Notes under the pieces: generated by a model | The model's database searches: none | What the model was told of the DNA's origin: nothing | What the model saw: the letters and a program-made list of their open reading frames with translations, nothing else | NCBI RefSeq assembly: GCF_042477335.2 | Contig: NC_091255.1 | Span: 23,290,501 to 23,354,500 of the forward strand | DNA: 64,000 nt | From: Ovis canadensis | Lineage: Eukaryota; Chordata; Mammalia; Artiodactyla; Bovidae | Direction: 5' to 3' | Translations under genes and position numbers: made by a program | Part shown: positions 12,691 through 26,600 of the stretch, piece by piece | Layout of the letters: the number at the start of each line of letters is the position of its first letter | Position numbering within the stretch: the stretch's first letter is position 1

Positions 12691-13598
12691 GGAAATCTGG
12701 AGCTTTCCAAAACTATGGAGCTTCTGGGGACTATCTCACCACATGGAAAGAGCTTGCCAGATATTAAGCCCAACCCAGAGGAAATAAAAACCAAGATGTG
12801 GGGGGTGAGAGACAGAAAAACACCCTCACACAGAAAAAAAAGAATATGGATGACAATGTTTGAACACTAGTTCTAACAATGTCAACTCTTTCCCTGTATT
12901 GACAAAATATATGAACCAATGAATCTTTTTTTCACCTGAAGTACTTTGAGTTGATCTTATTTATATTCATCACATCCATCTTGCTTAGAAGATTTCCCCA
13001 AGCAAATTGCAAAAGTCACGTCAGACTATTGAACATCAGCTGTATTTCCATCATAGTTAGGTGAAAGGAATGCACACGGGTCTGGGATGGGCGCTGCCGC
13101 TGAAACATGCAGTTACAGGCAGCCCTATTCAAACAGCAGGAGAGACAGGGTATAAAACCCAGACAGACCAGCATCCAGGCACACCAGCACTAACCTTTAC
13201 AGTCACACAACTTCACACATTTATAGTAGGACCTGTCAGCTCCTACTCCACCACACAATCCAGTTCCAAAATGTAAAGAACTCCAGTCCATTATCCTGGC
13301 CTTTGGAATGGGTACAGAAAGAATTATCCAACCTGCCTTCCTAATCACAGATGAAAATTATTCTAGGAATTTCTGGAACTTGACAGATGTTAAGGAGCAA
13401 GAGAGCTAATGAAATATGCAAACTTGCCTAGAACAAAAGGGAAGATGTACAACTCAGGGAACAATCCAGAGTCCTTCTTTTACATGGACACCTCATCGTG
13501 GCTGCAATGATCCCTAATGGAACTGATACCCCAAGAGTTCTCAGCTCAGAACTCTGCACGGTAACAGGAGCAGCCCCAGTCTCCCTCTGGGCCCCTGT
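12691..13598 (-). other. UNC45B 3' UTR and flank
   Basis: The last UNC45B exon must run into this stretch. I see no AATAAA on the minus strand; weaker variants (AATATA, TATAAA) occur near 12970 and 13222. No other gene. Confidence 0.4.
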
Positions 13599-13859
13599 CT
13601 AAGACACTGGTTTAATGAAGCCATAATCCATGCATTTGACGAGACATTCCCGAGCTGTCTGAACCACCGCTGCCCGCTTCTCGTCTGGCTCTTGCTTGCC
13701 CACCACCGTCAGGATCTCCAGCAGCTCACTCTCCACCAGCTTCTTGGCTAACTCAGCATCAGCCGCCAGCAGGTTGTAGGCAATGACCAGGCCCCGGTGT
13801 TGAACTGACAGCCGGTCATGCAAGCAAAGCCGCTGTAGAATCTCCAGCCATTGAGTTGT
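13599..13859 (-). CDS. UNC45B: UNC45B exon 20 (last coding exon), residues 846-931 and stop
   Basis: Encodes [19 protein letters not shown] onward to [11 protein letters not shown], then TAG at 13601-13599. CTCCAG acceptor. The UCS C-terminus is intact. The 3' UTR continues toward lower coordinates. I see no clean AATAAA in 13000-13598 on this strand, so the transcript end is undefined. Confidence 0.95.
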   Translation of the reverse strand, partial: TTQWLEILQRLCLHDRLSVQHRGLVIAYNLLAADAELAKKLVESELLEILTVVGKQEPDEKRAAVVQTARECLVKCMDYGFIKPVS

Positions 13860-14605
13860 CTGGAGATGGGGAGGAGGATAAAGACAGATTGGAGGAATCA
13901 GTGGAGGGGACAGAGAAAGGAGATTCTGGACAAGATAAACAAAGACATTGGCCAAGCCCAGATTCTGAACTCTGAAAGGGCAAGTGCATATCTGATTATC
14001 TCTATGGCCTCAGCATATGCCCAGCTGAGCCTCTTGGAACTAGCTGGATGATGCCCATCTCCTTACCAGAGCAGGAGTTGGAGAATTAGAAAAGACGTGA
14101 AATTATCCAGTCCTTTTCATTTTGTAAGTGGAGGGATTGAGGTTCAGGGAGAGGAAGTAACTTAACTACAGTCACACATCTGGAAATAGTACAGAATAAA
14201 CATCCACCCATCCACTTAATTTTTAAGCATCATGAGAAGCAGAGGGACAGGCCTGCTGCATGCCTAAGCGGAATGGGGATGGAGGGTGTGCAGAAAGGAG
14301 GATTCTAACTCTGGGCACATGCACAGCGGCTGCTTCTGCCAACCCGTGTGCCCTGAGAAACGCTGCTTTAGCGCAGCAGCCTGTGGTCCCCAGGCTGGAA
14401 GCACCCCACCTCTGACCTACTCAGTCAGAATTATCCTGGGGAAAGTTTTTTAACCAGCCCTCCCGATGACTCTTACACACCTTACAGTTTTGAGAAACTT
14501 GCCTTATGGAAAGGGCTGAAGGCCAGGGACCAAGCAGGATGAGCTATATCCAGGAAAGAGACCCTCTCCCAGTGCCAGGACAGTATAAGCCTCCATGGAA
14601 CTTAG

Positions 14606-14654
<49 letters not shown>

Positions 14655-17600
14655 CCCCACCTTGAGCTGGCTATCTAAAAGAGCTTGCCTTTTATTCTTT
14701 TTTTAATATATATATTTTCAAATTAGAGGATAATTAATAATATTGGGATTTTTTTGACACACAGCAACATGAATTGGTCATAGGTATTCATATGTCCCTT
14801 CCCTGTTGAATGCCCCTCCCAACTCCTCCCCATCCCACCCCTCCAGGTTGTCACAGAGCACCGAAGAGCCTGCCTTTAAAGCAGACTTGCCTTAATACAT
14901 CTGAATGGAGATGTTTGCATCTTTTCACCATCAGTTCTTCACAAACTTCAGTTTGGTGAAATAAGGAAAGTTTCATTTTGCACCCTATGTTTGCAGCTAT
15001 GTCCGTATCACTCTCATTACACCTGCAGAAATGGCCACAGTCCCACAAAGGGTCTGGCCACCATGTGCTCTTAAGAGAATCTAAGAGCCTCTTTGCCAAA
15101 CTGTGAGCTCCTATGGCACCCCATCCTCATCCCCGCTGCTCTTGAGGAGCTTATGGGCTCCATGGCAGTAGTTAGTGCTGTTATTATTGTTATTATTCTT
15201 GCGTAATGAGTGATGAGCACCACCAAAGTGAGTTCGCACATTTAGGGTGTCCAGATAAGGAGTGTAGAGGTCGCAGCATGAACATCCCCCTCTTGCGTTG
15301 GCAGGAACAGACACCCCGGGGGCTGGCCTCCCCCGCAGAGGATCGCACAGGGCAGTGTGGTCTGGGGCCGGGGGTCCCCAGGGCCTGCTCTCACCACTTC
15401 AGTCATCTTGAAGCACAGTTTCTTATGCGATGCTGTCAGCATGGCCAGGGCCCCCGCAGCCGCGTTCTGCAGCTTGTCGTCATCCTCGCCACAGAGCAGC
15501 ACCACCAGCTTCAGCCGGTCGTTGCCATCGGCCAGGAACCTCTCCTGTACCTATGGGAGGCAGGTACGCGGCTCAGAGAAAAAAGCCCAGCCCGGGGAGG
15601 GGAAGACGCATCTGGAGCCGTGTTCTCTGACTCAGGATCACTCAGAGCTTTGCTTTGAGCAAAGCACTCATTGACACCTCCTCCAGGAAGTCTTCTCTGA
15701 CTAGCTAGATGAAAAGACTGCAGACTCCTCCAGTTTAAACGTTATAGAGAATAAGGAATTCCTTACATAGCATTCGCTGTCACCTCTGTTTGCATTCAGC
15801 TCTCCACCCTTGGGGAAAGGGCAGGTACAGACTCCTGAAGGGTGGATGTTGCCTGTAGAGCCCCATCTCTTCCCTTTGGAGAAAACTGGAATGTTTCTCC
15901 CACAACAGATGGGCCTTCCTGTCTGCCATAAAATGCCTTTGCGGTCCCTGAAGGCACAGAGGCTTGGCAAGAGCATCTTTGGGTAGTTGGGTAGTTTGCA
16001 TGGTAGTCAAGAGCTGCTGTACCGTTTACCAGGTGGGGGATGAGGCTTCCCAAGGTGCCCAGAGCCAGGAGAAGAGCCTCCTGCCCCTCTGCTTTGCAGT
16101 AAAACCTGGTTGGTTAAGTTTAAGGGCATTTTTGCTGGGCGGCGTGTCCTAGAAGTGAAATGCTAAAAGGAGTCAAAGGTCACAGCTGCTCAGGTTATAA
16201 ACCTCTACCTGCACGAAGCTGGAGCAGTGGTCCTCAGAGGTAAGAGTGCAGTGATGCTTAGAACAGTCCCCTCATGGGGACAGGTGTGACAGGGAAGCAG
16301 CTGCCCCAGAAGAACTGCGTGCCCACCTCTTGCACTAACTATGGCCAGGACCTTGCTCTCATCACAGAACGTGAAGGGAAGTGATGTGTCACCGCTAGGC
16401 CACTGCGGCAGAGTGCTAGGGGAGTCTCTCATGGGCTGTCTGCCCACCCCATCTGAGTGGAGGCCACTCCCAAGGGGCAGCGGGGGAGACAGTCCTTTCT
16501 TTCTTGGATGAGGGCAGGGTGACGATCGAACAAACCTGCACCCCAAGTCACTGCTTGGAAGCAAGCCACCTGACCCCAGCGTGAGCAAGAAATGATGTGA
16601 AATGAATCAAGACTGCCGGGAGAAATATCAATAACCTCAGATATGCAGATGACACCACCCTTATGGCAGAAAGTGAAGAAGAACTACAGAGCCTCTTGAT
16701 GAAAGTGAAAGAGGAGAGTGAAAAGGTGGCTTAAAGCTCAACATTCAGAAAACGAAGATCACAGCATCTGGTGCCATCACTTCATGGCAAATAGATGGGG
16801 AAACAGTGGAAAGAGACTTTTATTTCCTTGGGCTCCAAAATCACTGCAGATGGTGACCACAGCCATGAAATTAAAAGACGGTTGCTCCTTGGAAGAAAAT
16901 CTATGACCAACCTAGACAGCATATTAAAAAGCAGAGACATTACTTTGCCCACAAAGGTCCGTCTATGGATTTTTATAGTCAAAGCTATGTTTTTTTCCAG
17001 TAGTCATGTATGGATGTGAGAGTTGGACTATAAAGAAAGCTGAGTGCTGAAGAATTGATGCATTTGAACTGTGGTGTTGGAGAAGACTCTTGAGAGTCCC
17101 TTGGACTGCAAGGAGATCCAACCAGTCCATCCTAAAGGAAATCAGTCCTGAATATTCATTGGAAGGACAGATACTAAAGCTGAAACGCCAATACTTTGGC
17201 CACCTGACGTGAAGAACTGACTCACTGGAAAAGACCCTGATGCTGGGAAAGAAGGCAGGAAGAGAAGGGGACGACAGAGGATGAGATGGTTGGATGGCAT
17301 CACCAACTCGATGGATATGAGCCTGAGTAAGCTTTGGGAGTTGGCATTGGATAGGGAGGGCTGGCATGCTGCAGTCCATGGGGTCATAAAGAGTTGGACA
17401 TGACTGAGCGGCTGAACTGAACAGAGAAATGAACGTCCATCCTGTTGGGACCAGCATTCATTTGGTTGTTTGTTGTGACAGCTGGTCTTCCCCGGGGGAA
17501 AGCTGCTCCCCTCCCATCACTCTCCCCTCTCCTGTTTTTGGACACACTCTCTTCTCCCGTGCGGCTGCCAGGCCTCCAGCCCAGCCTCAGACCAGCTCCC

Positions 17601-20600
17601 TGGTGGACCACAATAGCTTTCTTTTGACTTTAAAAGGTTTTCATGGATCAAGTTTTCCTCCTTTAACAGTGAGAACGTCTAGGACTTGAATTAAGAATTG
17701 AGGGGCGGGACTTCCCTGGCGGTCCAGTGGCTAAGACTCTGCACTTCCAATGCAGGGGGCATGGGTTCAAGCCCTGTTTGGGGAACTAAGGTCCCACATG
17801 CCACCGGACAGTCAAAAAAGTAAAAAAAAATTAACAGGGAACGAAGTGGGTCTCACATTTGGACCCAGGAGGGTCACTTGGCCAGGGTGTCACTTTCACA
17901 AAGGGCCTCAGATTTCAACCCTGTTGTTACCTCTAATGAGGTTCAACCTACCAGCACAGCAGTGCTCTGCCAGGATGGAAAAGAAGAGACATTCGTTCAT
18001 CACGTGGTGATGATTTCTCCTAGTACTGGACTGTGAAGCCATTGATGTGTTCTGAATTCATTGTATTTTTACAAATTCTATAACTAATCTGGGACAAACG
18101 GCATTATAATGCATTGCAGTTTCTATGGAAACAGCGATCTGTCATTAAATGTTACCATTTAACATAATCCAAAATTGCTTGCAACTTGTTGCATTTCTTT
18201 ATTTTTTTATATGTGTGGCACTTCAACAGCTGCAAATGGTCTAACCTCTCTTGACTTCCAAGAGACCCTGGCCTCGTCTTTTGCTATGAGACTATTTAGT
18301 AAATAACTTGGGGAAATGGGACTCCCCCCGCCCCCAGTCCTGCCCAAGCTTTGGGATCCAAGCTTCAGCCAGGGATAACACCACTTTGCATATTTTCCTT
18401 CGTCTCCTTTGGGGCCCCTTGGGGAGGAGAGCTGTCATCTAGGCCCCGCTTTCCACGCTTTGGTCACGCACATCCTGAGCCCCCTCACCTCCTTGTTCAC
18501 CACCATGTTGCACATACACTCAGTGGCTGCCTGCCGCAGCTGGTCATGGTTCTCAAACATGTAGTTCTCAATGTCCGGCAAGGCCTTCTCCTTAAAGATC
18601 TTCTTCCTAGGGTGTGAGGGGTGAAGAGAGCCTGCTGAGTCCTCTGTAAAGACCACTTGGGGTTTTAGCTCCCAGGGGCCATTCCAACATCCTCAGCCAG
18701 CACCGTTTAGATAGTGGTAATCCCACCCCTGGGCTTCCCTGGTGGTTCAGTGGCGAATAATCTGCCTGCCAGTGCAGGAGATGCAGGTTCGATCCCTGGA
18801 CTGGGAAGAGCCCCTGGAGAAGGAAATGGCAAGCCACTCCAGTATTCTAGCCTAGGAAATCTCATGAACAGAGGTGCCTGGCAGGTTATAGTCCATGGGG
18901 TCTCAGAAGAGTTGGACATGACTTGGCGATTGATACAATACCAACAATCCCACCCCCAGGAGGGGTCCCCAGTGACACAGCACAGCATCCTGGCCATAGC
19001 ATTGGGATCTCGGATGAACATGTCACCTAGCTGGTGATCCTCCTATATTATCGCTGGAGAATGTCTTTCTCTCTCCTGCTGAAGATAAAACCACGATGTG
19101 AGGTCTGGAGTAACCCTCATGTGATCATGAGAAAGGGGAAAAGTCTGTCTGAGAATTAAGACAATACAGACAGCAGAGGGGGAGAGAAGTAGATTCTGGG
19201 ACAGCTTTGTAACCCCTGCATCAAGCTGCCCGAGTCTGGATTATCCTAGAGGAGACATTATGACTCCCAATATCCTGAATCATTAAATTCCCATTATGCT
19301 GGGACCACCTGGAGTTGAGTTTTCTGCCACTTAAAAATTTCAGCCCAATTCCACCTCCTCCTTGCTTCCAAGGAGGAATACACTTTACCCCACCCCTCAT
19401 CCACCTGATATCTCTTTTACTACTTCAGAAGGACGTCTTTCCAGTCACCTTTGGCTTTGCACCTTCAACTTCTGTTTTTCCAAGCGCTAACTCACATCCT
19501 TCCCACCACCATTTCTACCCACGGCCTTCCAGCTCATCCTCGTAGGCGCGCGCACACAGTTCCTGGGACATTTCCGACACTTGAGGCGACACCGCTCTCC
19601 ACCCGTCCCCTCCACGCCCCCACTCACCGGAGCTTGTCACTCCTCCCGGACAGGTTGGTGAGGCCTAGGAGAGCCTCATAGTTCTGGAGGCCATCCCTCT
19701 GTGTGTTCAGGAGACTCACGAGGGGCCGAACCACCTCGTACACCTACGCGGAAGGGGTCGAGGCGCCATCAGATGGAGCCCATCTCCACCAGTCATTTTC
19801 AGGTGCCCGGCTCTAGAATTTCCTATGCACTTGCCCGCCCATTGCCTGATTCCACCTCCACAATGATCCTGAGGGGTGGGGTTATTTCCTTTACTTTGCA
19901 GCCTTGTTTGTCAGAGCCAGGGCTGGAATCCATGCCCCTCCAACTCATCGCCCTCTTTGTGATGGCACCATGCCCCCTCCCAAGCCAGCGGGAGGTGATA
20001 AGGAGAAAGGTCCCTGGGAGCAGACTCCTCCCATCACCTCCCCGCCCCTCACCCCCGGCCACCCACCCGCTCCCCGGGGAAGGCGATGTCTGGGTTGGAG
20101 ACCGCGGCGATCTTCGCTAGGGCGTGGGCTGCCTTCACCTTGCCCACATCTGTGCCCTCCAAAGCCAGGGGAATCAGGGCCTGCAAGGAAAGGGCAGAAG
20201 CACTCCTCGGTCACATATACAGAAGCCTCTCTCCCCAGCCTCCCTGTCCAGCCACTGTCTGTTCCATCAGAAGTTCAAGAAGACTCAGCAACAGACTCAA
20301 CTCCTGAGCATCACAGAAAACAGTTAAATTCTTAATCATCGATTCACTCCCCCTGGTCCCCAGCACACATGGAGGTCTCTGCAGGCACTCTCCCCAACCC
20401 ACATACATTCATTTGGCTTTTGGAAAAATCAAGACGCTGATGTTTTCCTTTCTGCCTAAGTCAAAGCTAAGCATAAGAGCAGCCATTCACTGAGTACCTC
20501 CCATGAGCCAACACTTTAAAGTGTATTTTCTCTAATCCTGTGTCATTCTACAATATGACTGTAGGATGTTTTCCCTTGTTTTACAGAGAGGAAACTATGA

Positions 20601-23600
20601 CTCAGAGAGATAAGTAATTTGCCCAAAGTTGTGCAGTTAAAAAGGGACAAGCAAGGACTCAATGACAAGCCTCCCACACCAAAGCCCATGGTCTCTATCT
20701 GCACTGTTTGCTTCCACTAGCAAGGAGGATAAATGGGATTCCACAGTAAATCCCATGACACACCACAGACTCAGGCACAGACAAGACAGGTTCCTGAATA
20801 ACCGTATCCCAAGAGGTCGGGCGGGGGCAGGGGGTGCATTATTCTTGGGCCAGGCAAAGATTATGCACACACACATACACACAGATTACACACATGCACA
20901 CACACACACACACACACAGATACATACACAAACACGAGAGAGAGCTCCTCCCCAGTGGAGCACCTTCTTGGATGGCAAGAACCTTATCTCTCTCAATTAC
21001 CTTACCACCACCTTGAGCCACAATGGTGCCTCGGTCCTTTGGGTTGTCACACAGTGCCAGGAATACCCTGGAGGGCAAGGATACAGGACGTGCAGGACGT
21101 GAGCACGCCCTTCCCAGGCATCAGCAGGCCAACCAGTGAGACCGTAAAACCCTGGGAAGCGTTCCCACTGTGCACCTGCCCCAGAACTAACCTTGGGAAG
21201 ATACTGCCATGGACCTGAGTGGCTGGGGAGGAAGAGAGGCCAAAGGCAGCTGCAAAGAGTGGCCCCATCCCTGCTTAGGGAGATACCAAATGGCTCACTA
21301 GGCTTGCCTGGTGGCTCAGATGGTAAAGAGTCTGCCTGCAATGCAGGAGACCCAGGTTCAATCCCAGGGAAGATCCCCTGGAAAACGAAATGGCAACCCA
21401 CTCCAGTATAATTGCCGGGAAAATCCCATGGATAAAGGAACCCTTCAAGCTACAGTCCATCACCCAGGAAAAATTCTTCTGCCCGGAGGGAGCCCGGAAC
21501 TCCATGATCTGGCCCTTGCCTTCCTCTCTGGTCTTATCTAGCACCACCCTCCCCTGTGCACTCCGTGCTCCAGACACATTCCTGGAGAACTGTGACCTCA
21601 TTCATTCCTTCTCCCTCTGTCCTCAGGGTCTTTGCATATGCTGTTCCCTCCGCCTGGAACCCTTCCCTCCGCTGCATGTGAGCAGCTTCTTTCTTTCCTC
21701 CAGGGTTCCCTTGAGTTGTCACATCTTCCAGGAGGCCTTCCTGGCTGCCCACCTACATACCCTCCCCTCTAGCCAGTGGGCTGCCACTGCTTGTCTCTCT
21801 TTATCCCCATCATGGCACCCGCTGTGTTGTAGCTGTGAACCTGTCTGCCTCCCCATCAGGCTGTACGGAAACTGTGCCTTTCCCCTCTGGCATGTCAGGG
21901 TCTGGGAACCAGGTCACCAGAAAGGACAGTGTCCTCCTTCCTCCCAGTGCAAATTTGCACCCGGGAAGGCCCACCCTGGCACGTCACTCTTCCATGTGGA
22001 TCCCCTTCAGCCTCCTCTCCAGGCCCCAGTGGCTCCCTTCCTCCCTTACTCCCCCAGCCATCGCTATGTCCCCACCCAGCCTCCTGCCTGCAGGCCCTCA
22101 GACCCCAGCTCTGGGCCACCGCAGCAGCACCTGGCCAGCAGCTCTTTGGTCTGGTCGGTGAGGATGGCATTGTCAGCTTTCACCATGCAGACCAGCGCTG
22201 AGGTGACGCCGGCCTTCAGAAGCCGCTTCACTCGCATGTCCACGAAGTCCTTCTTGTCCTGGGGAGATGAAAAGGTGGCAAGGAGATCAATCCTGGAATA
22301 AGGAAGATCATCCCAAACAGTAGATGACCTGTGTGTTCCTTTTCTTGCAAAAGGCTGGCTTTTCATTAGGCTATGCGTGGGGGCAGAGTGAGAGGGTAGA
22401 GAGAACAGATAAAACCGACAAAACAATGGACTGGATTTTGCCAGAAACCCAGAGTCAGCCTCAGGGTTGAATAGTAAATGGCAAACCACTCCAGTACTCT
22501 TGCCTGGAAAGAGGATCCTGGTAGGCTACAGTCCATGAGGTCGCAAAGAGTCGGACTGAGCGACTTCAGTTTTCACAGATAATCCTCAGAGTGTCTGAGA
22601 AGAGGCTGCTGACAGCTGTGGACCGTCTCTGGTAGCCACATTTGAACTTCACAGAGGCAGAACATGCTAGCTATATGCCCTTGCCTGCATGAAATCCTAT
22701 GCAGCTTTAAAAAATTATTCAGGGACTTCCCTAGTGGTCCAGTGGCTGAGTCCGCCTGCCAGTGCAGGGGGCGTGAGTTCAGTCCCTGGTCCAGGAAGAT
22801 CCCATATGCTGAAAGGCAGCTAAACCCCTGAGCTACAACTACCGAAGCCCATTGGCCTAGAGCCTGTGCTTTGCAACAAGAGAAGCCACTGCAATGAGAA
22901 ATCTGTGCACCGCGATGAAGAGTAGCCCCCCACTCGACACAACTAGAGAAAGCCTTGCACAGCAACACAGAGCCAGTGCAGCCAAAAATAAATATTAATT
23001 AATAAAAAAAAATTATTCAGTGGGACTTCTAGTGGCTAAGACTCCAAGCTTCCACTGCAGGGGGGTTTGGGTTCGATCCCTGCTGAGGAAACTGAGATCC
23101 TGCATGCCTAAAGACCTGAAGTATTTCCCCCAAACTGGATACAAGATGATAGATGCATTCCGATTATAACTTTTTTTTTTTTAAAGCACAGGATAAAAGT
23201 GGTAGTTAACGCAACACACCAAAATCCAGATATCCCAGAAAATAAAATCTGCATGAATGTTGAAAACGTGAACTGTAACGAACTGTCCTGTGTCCGTGAA
23301 ATCAACCACCTACGCTGCAAAACATCCATCGTGGCTTCCTTTGGTTTCCCAGACTATAAATAGTTGATTCCCCCTCCACCTCAGTGGAACATTTAAACTA
23401 AGAAAAAACACAAGTGCCACCTAGTGGGGGAAATTGACCATGCTCCTCTTCAATTTATCTGCATGCGTGCGTGCGTGCTGTTACTTCCGTCTGTGTCTGA
23501 CTCTTTGCAACCCTTTAGGCTGTAACCTGCCAGGCTCCTCTGTCCATGGAATTCTCCAGGCAAGAATACTGGAGTGGGTTGTCATCTCATTCTCCAGGAG

Positions 23601-26600
23601 ATCTTTAAAACCCGGGGATCAAACCCGGGTCTCCTATATTGCAGGTTCTTAACCATCTGAGCCACCAAGCCTGCACTTTATCTGCATCATCTGCCAAATC
23701 CTCCCAGACACACACACACGCACACACACACACATGCATACACACACGCACACACACACACCACCCAAATATCACTAACTTTCCGTCCCACCTCTCTGGT
23801 GGTCCGGTGGACAGCCTCCTCCCCCTCTCGGCTGTCCTCATCCCCACCTTGGGGTGCTCCTCGGGCACGTGCTGCTTGGAGAACTTGGCCAGCTGTACCA
23901 GCTCGGGGATGACCTCCTTGACATCGTAGCTGTTGGTGCAGTTCACCAGGGTGGTGGCCACTGAGTACAGGATGGTCTTGTCGGGGGTCTGGAGACAGAG
24001 GTGGCGGATGGTGGTGGTGGGGGGGGTGGTGGAGACAGGAAGAAAGGAAACCTGAGAACAAACCGCTGCTTCCCAGAGGCTCCCTCACAGGCAGGCTGCT
24101 TTGGGAGGAGCGTGGCTGGTGAGGCCCCAAGGCAGAGGAACTGGCTCTGCTCACATGAATTTCTCCTGCCCGCCTCAAAAGCACCCAGAGCATGCATGGA
24201 CATCCTCTGAGTGTTGCCATTGCTTTGTGCTCCTTTCAAAAGCCCAGTGGGATGGGGTGGGACCTGGACAGCCTCTGATGGAAATGCCCTCCCACACTTC
24301 TGCCTTTTGTGGTGAGAAAGAGCCATTGGTGGGGGACACGGGGTCCAGTGGTGGTCCAACAGAGGAAGAAAGGCATCTGGGAGGGACTGGGAAAGAGGGA
24401 AGGGGCCAAAAAAAGACCTCTTGGTCCCTGAAGACCTCACTCCCGGAAGGGGTCCAGGGAAAAAAGACTACCGCCATCTTACTCACCCTCCCACTGCCTG
24501 GAAGGCATGAGGAGCTGTGAGTCCATTTCACGGTCAGGAAAGATGAGGACCAGACAGAGGGAAATGACCAACCCAGGTTTACATGACGAGAAGGGGGTGG
24601 AGTCGGGATGAGGAAGGGACGACGTCCAATTTCCCAGGCTCAGCAGACAGCCCGCGGGCCTGAATCCAGCAGATCCCGGGGCCAGAGGTCAGGGCCACAC
24701 TTGCCTTGGCCAGCTCAAACATGGCCTGCAGGGCAGGGATGTCCTGAACAAAGTCGTCCTTCACGTCTGCGTCCAGCGTGAGGTAGGCCAGGCCCTCCAC
24801 TGCCCATTTCCGGGTCCGGGTGTCTATGGATGCATTGCACAGCCACCTGGGGGAAGGGAAGCACTGGGGAAGGGTCCCGAGGCTCGGGCAAGAGTGAAAA
24901 GATCCAGGGGAGCAGGCAGGTGGGCGGTCTTTCAGGATCTGGCGTCCACTAGGGCACATCCCTGAGAGGAGATGGTGGGCTTGGGGAAAAACCCTTACTT
25001 GCGACACTGTTTGGCCAGCTTTTCTGTCGAGCCTTCAGCAAACTGCCTGAGAGCGTAATCTGTGCCGCCCGCCGAGCCGAGTTTACAGAGTCCCTGGGGA
25101 GGAGGAGAGGATTGTAGGATTAAAGACACCAGGCTCGGGGACCAGGCCCTGCTCAGACACGTCCCTGGGGCTGGAATATTTTGCCCCCTTGCTTTGCCTG
25201 GATCAACCTCTCTGCATTCTACAGAACTCTGGTCAGGTGACACCTCTCCCAGAATGCCTTCCCTGAGGCTTCCAGGTTAGGGTGAATGCCCACAAAGCTG
25301 GAGGCTTTTACTCTACCCCTTGCCCTCTGCTCACTATTTTGTCCCCATAGGTGCTTCGTGTCGTGTCGTTTTGAAAAACACTAGGATGATACTAGTGTTA
25401 GTCACTCAGTCGTATCCGACTCTTTCCAACCCCATGAACTGTACCCACCAGGCTCCTCTGTCCATGGAATTCTCCAGGCAAGAATACTGGAGTGTGTAGC
25501 CATTCCCTACTCCAGGAGATATTCCTGACCTAGGGATTGAACCTGGGTCTCCTGCCTTGCGGGCAGATTCTTCACCATCTGAACCACTAGGGAAGCCCAA
25601 ATATTAACACAACAGAAACCTCAGTGATAAAACTTACGGCACAAAACCTGGTCATGAAATCACTTTGGTGGGGGGAAGATTCAGATGTGCAGATTTTTAC
25701 CCAGGAAAAACTGGACTCTTACTGGGGAAAACAAAAGTCTGTCTTCCATAAGAGAAAACTCACAATGGTAGAAGCTAAAATCAGTTTTTTTAAAAAACTG
25801 ATATAAACCAAAAAAGAAAAACAGATCAATGACTCAAATCTTCACTGTAATTGTTGACAAGAAAAAGGTCAATGAAAGTGATTTCTATATAATGAAAATG
25901 GGAAAAAATGCAATAGGTTTAACTGTGCTATATAGAAACCAAGTAAGAAAACTGAGTTTTTGGAGTCTGCACTGAAAGTACTTGCTGGACAAAGGCTCAT
26001 CAGTGTTTGAGTCATTCAATGGCGTTGAGCAGGGACTTGTTGGTGATCCAATGGTTAAGACTCTGCTCCCAATGCAGGGGGCATTTGATCATTGTTGGGG
26101 GAACTAAGATCCTGCATACCCCACGGTAAAAAAAAAAATTAAGGAGACAGTCATTATACAGCATGGTTTCCCATCCTGAATCCACATTCTCACAGTCTTC
26201 TGCTTACCACCCTGCTCTGCAGAGGCCTGTGGGTGGGTCTGGGTGCCTACAGCTTGGTTTCCTCAAAGACAGGGGCCACATCCCATTCATTCTGGCATCC
26301 CTGGTACCTGGTGCAGGGTCTGGTACCCAGCCCACTCACCACCAGTGCGCGGATCTTGATCTTCTCGTTTTTGGTGGTCTTGTAGATCTCTTTGAGCAGT
26401 GACACACCATTGGTGATGATGAAGGTGGCGCGGCTGAGCTTGGTGGAGGCGTGGATGAGGGCCTCCACGGCCACCAGCTGGTCCGTCTCACGCTCCGAGC
26501 CGCACAGCGCCACCATCATCTCCATCACACCTTTCAGTCCCAGCAGCTGATTGCCCAGGTCAAAGGGGCCCTGCAGGATCCCCGACACCGTCTGGATGGC

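Noticed and set aside
14607-14651. CRISPR-like or satellite array
   Set aside because: A plain AC microsatellite. No spaced direct repeats of CRISPR type exist anywhere in this vertebrate window.
21390-22301. A 303-codon plus-strand frame
   Set aside because: It spans a Bov-tA tail, an L2 fragment and the antisense of UNC45B exon 14. Composition is proline/serine-rich with no domain; it is a shadow frame in GC-rich DNA.
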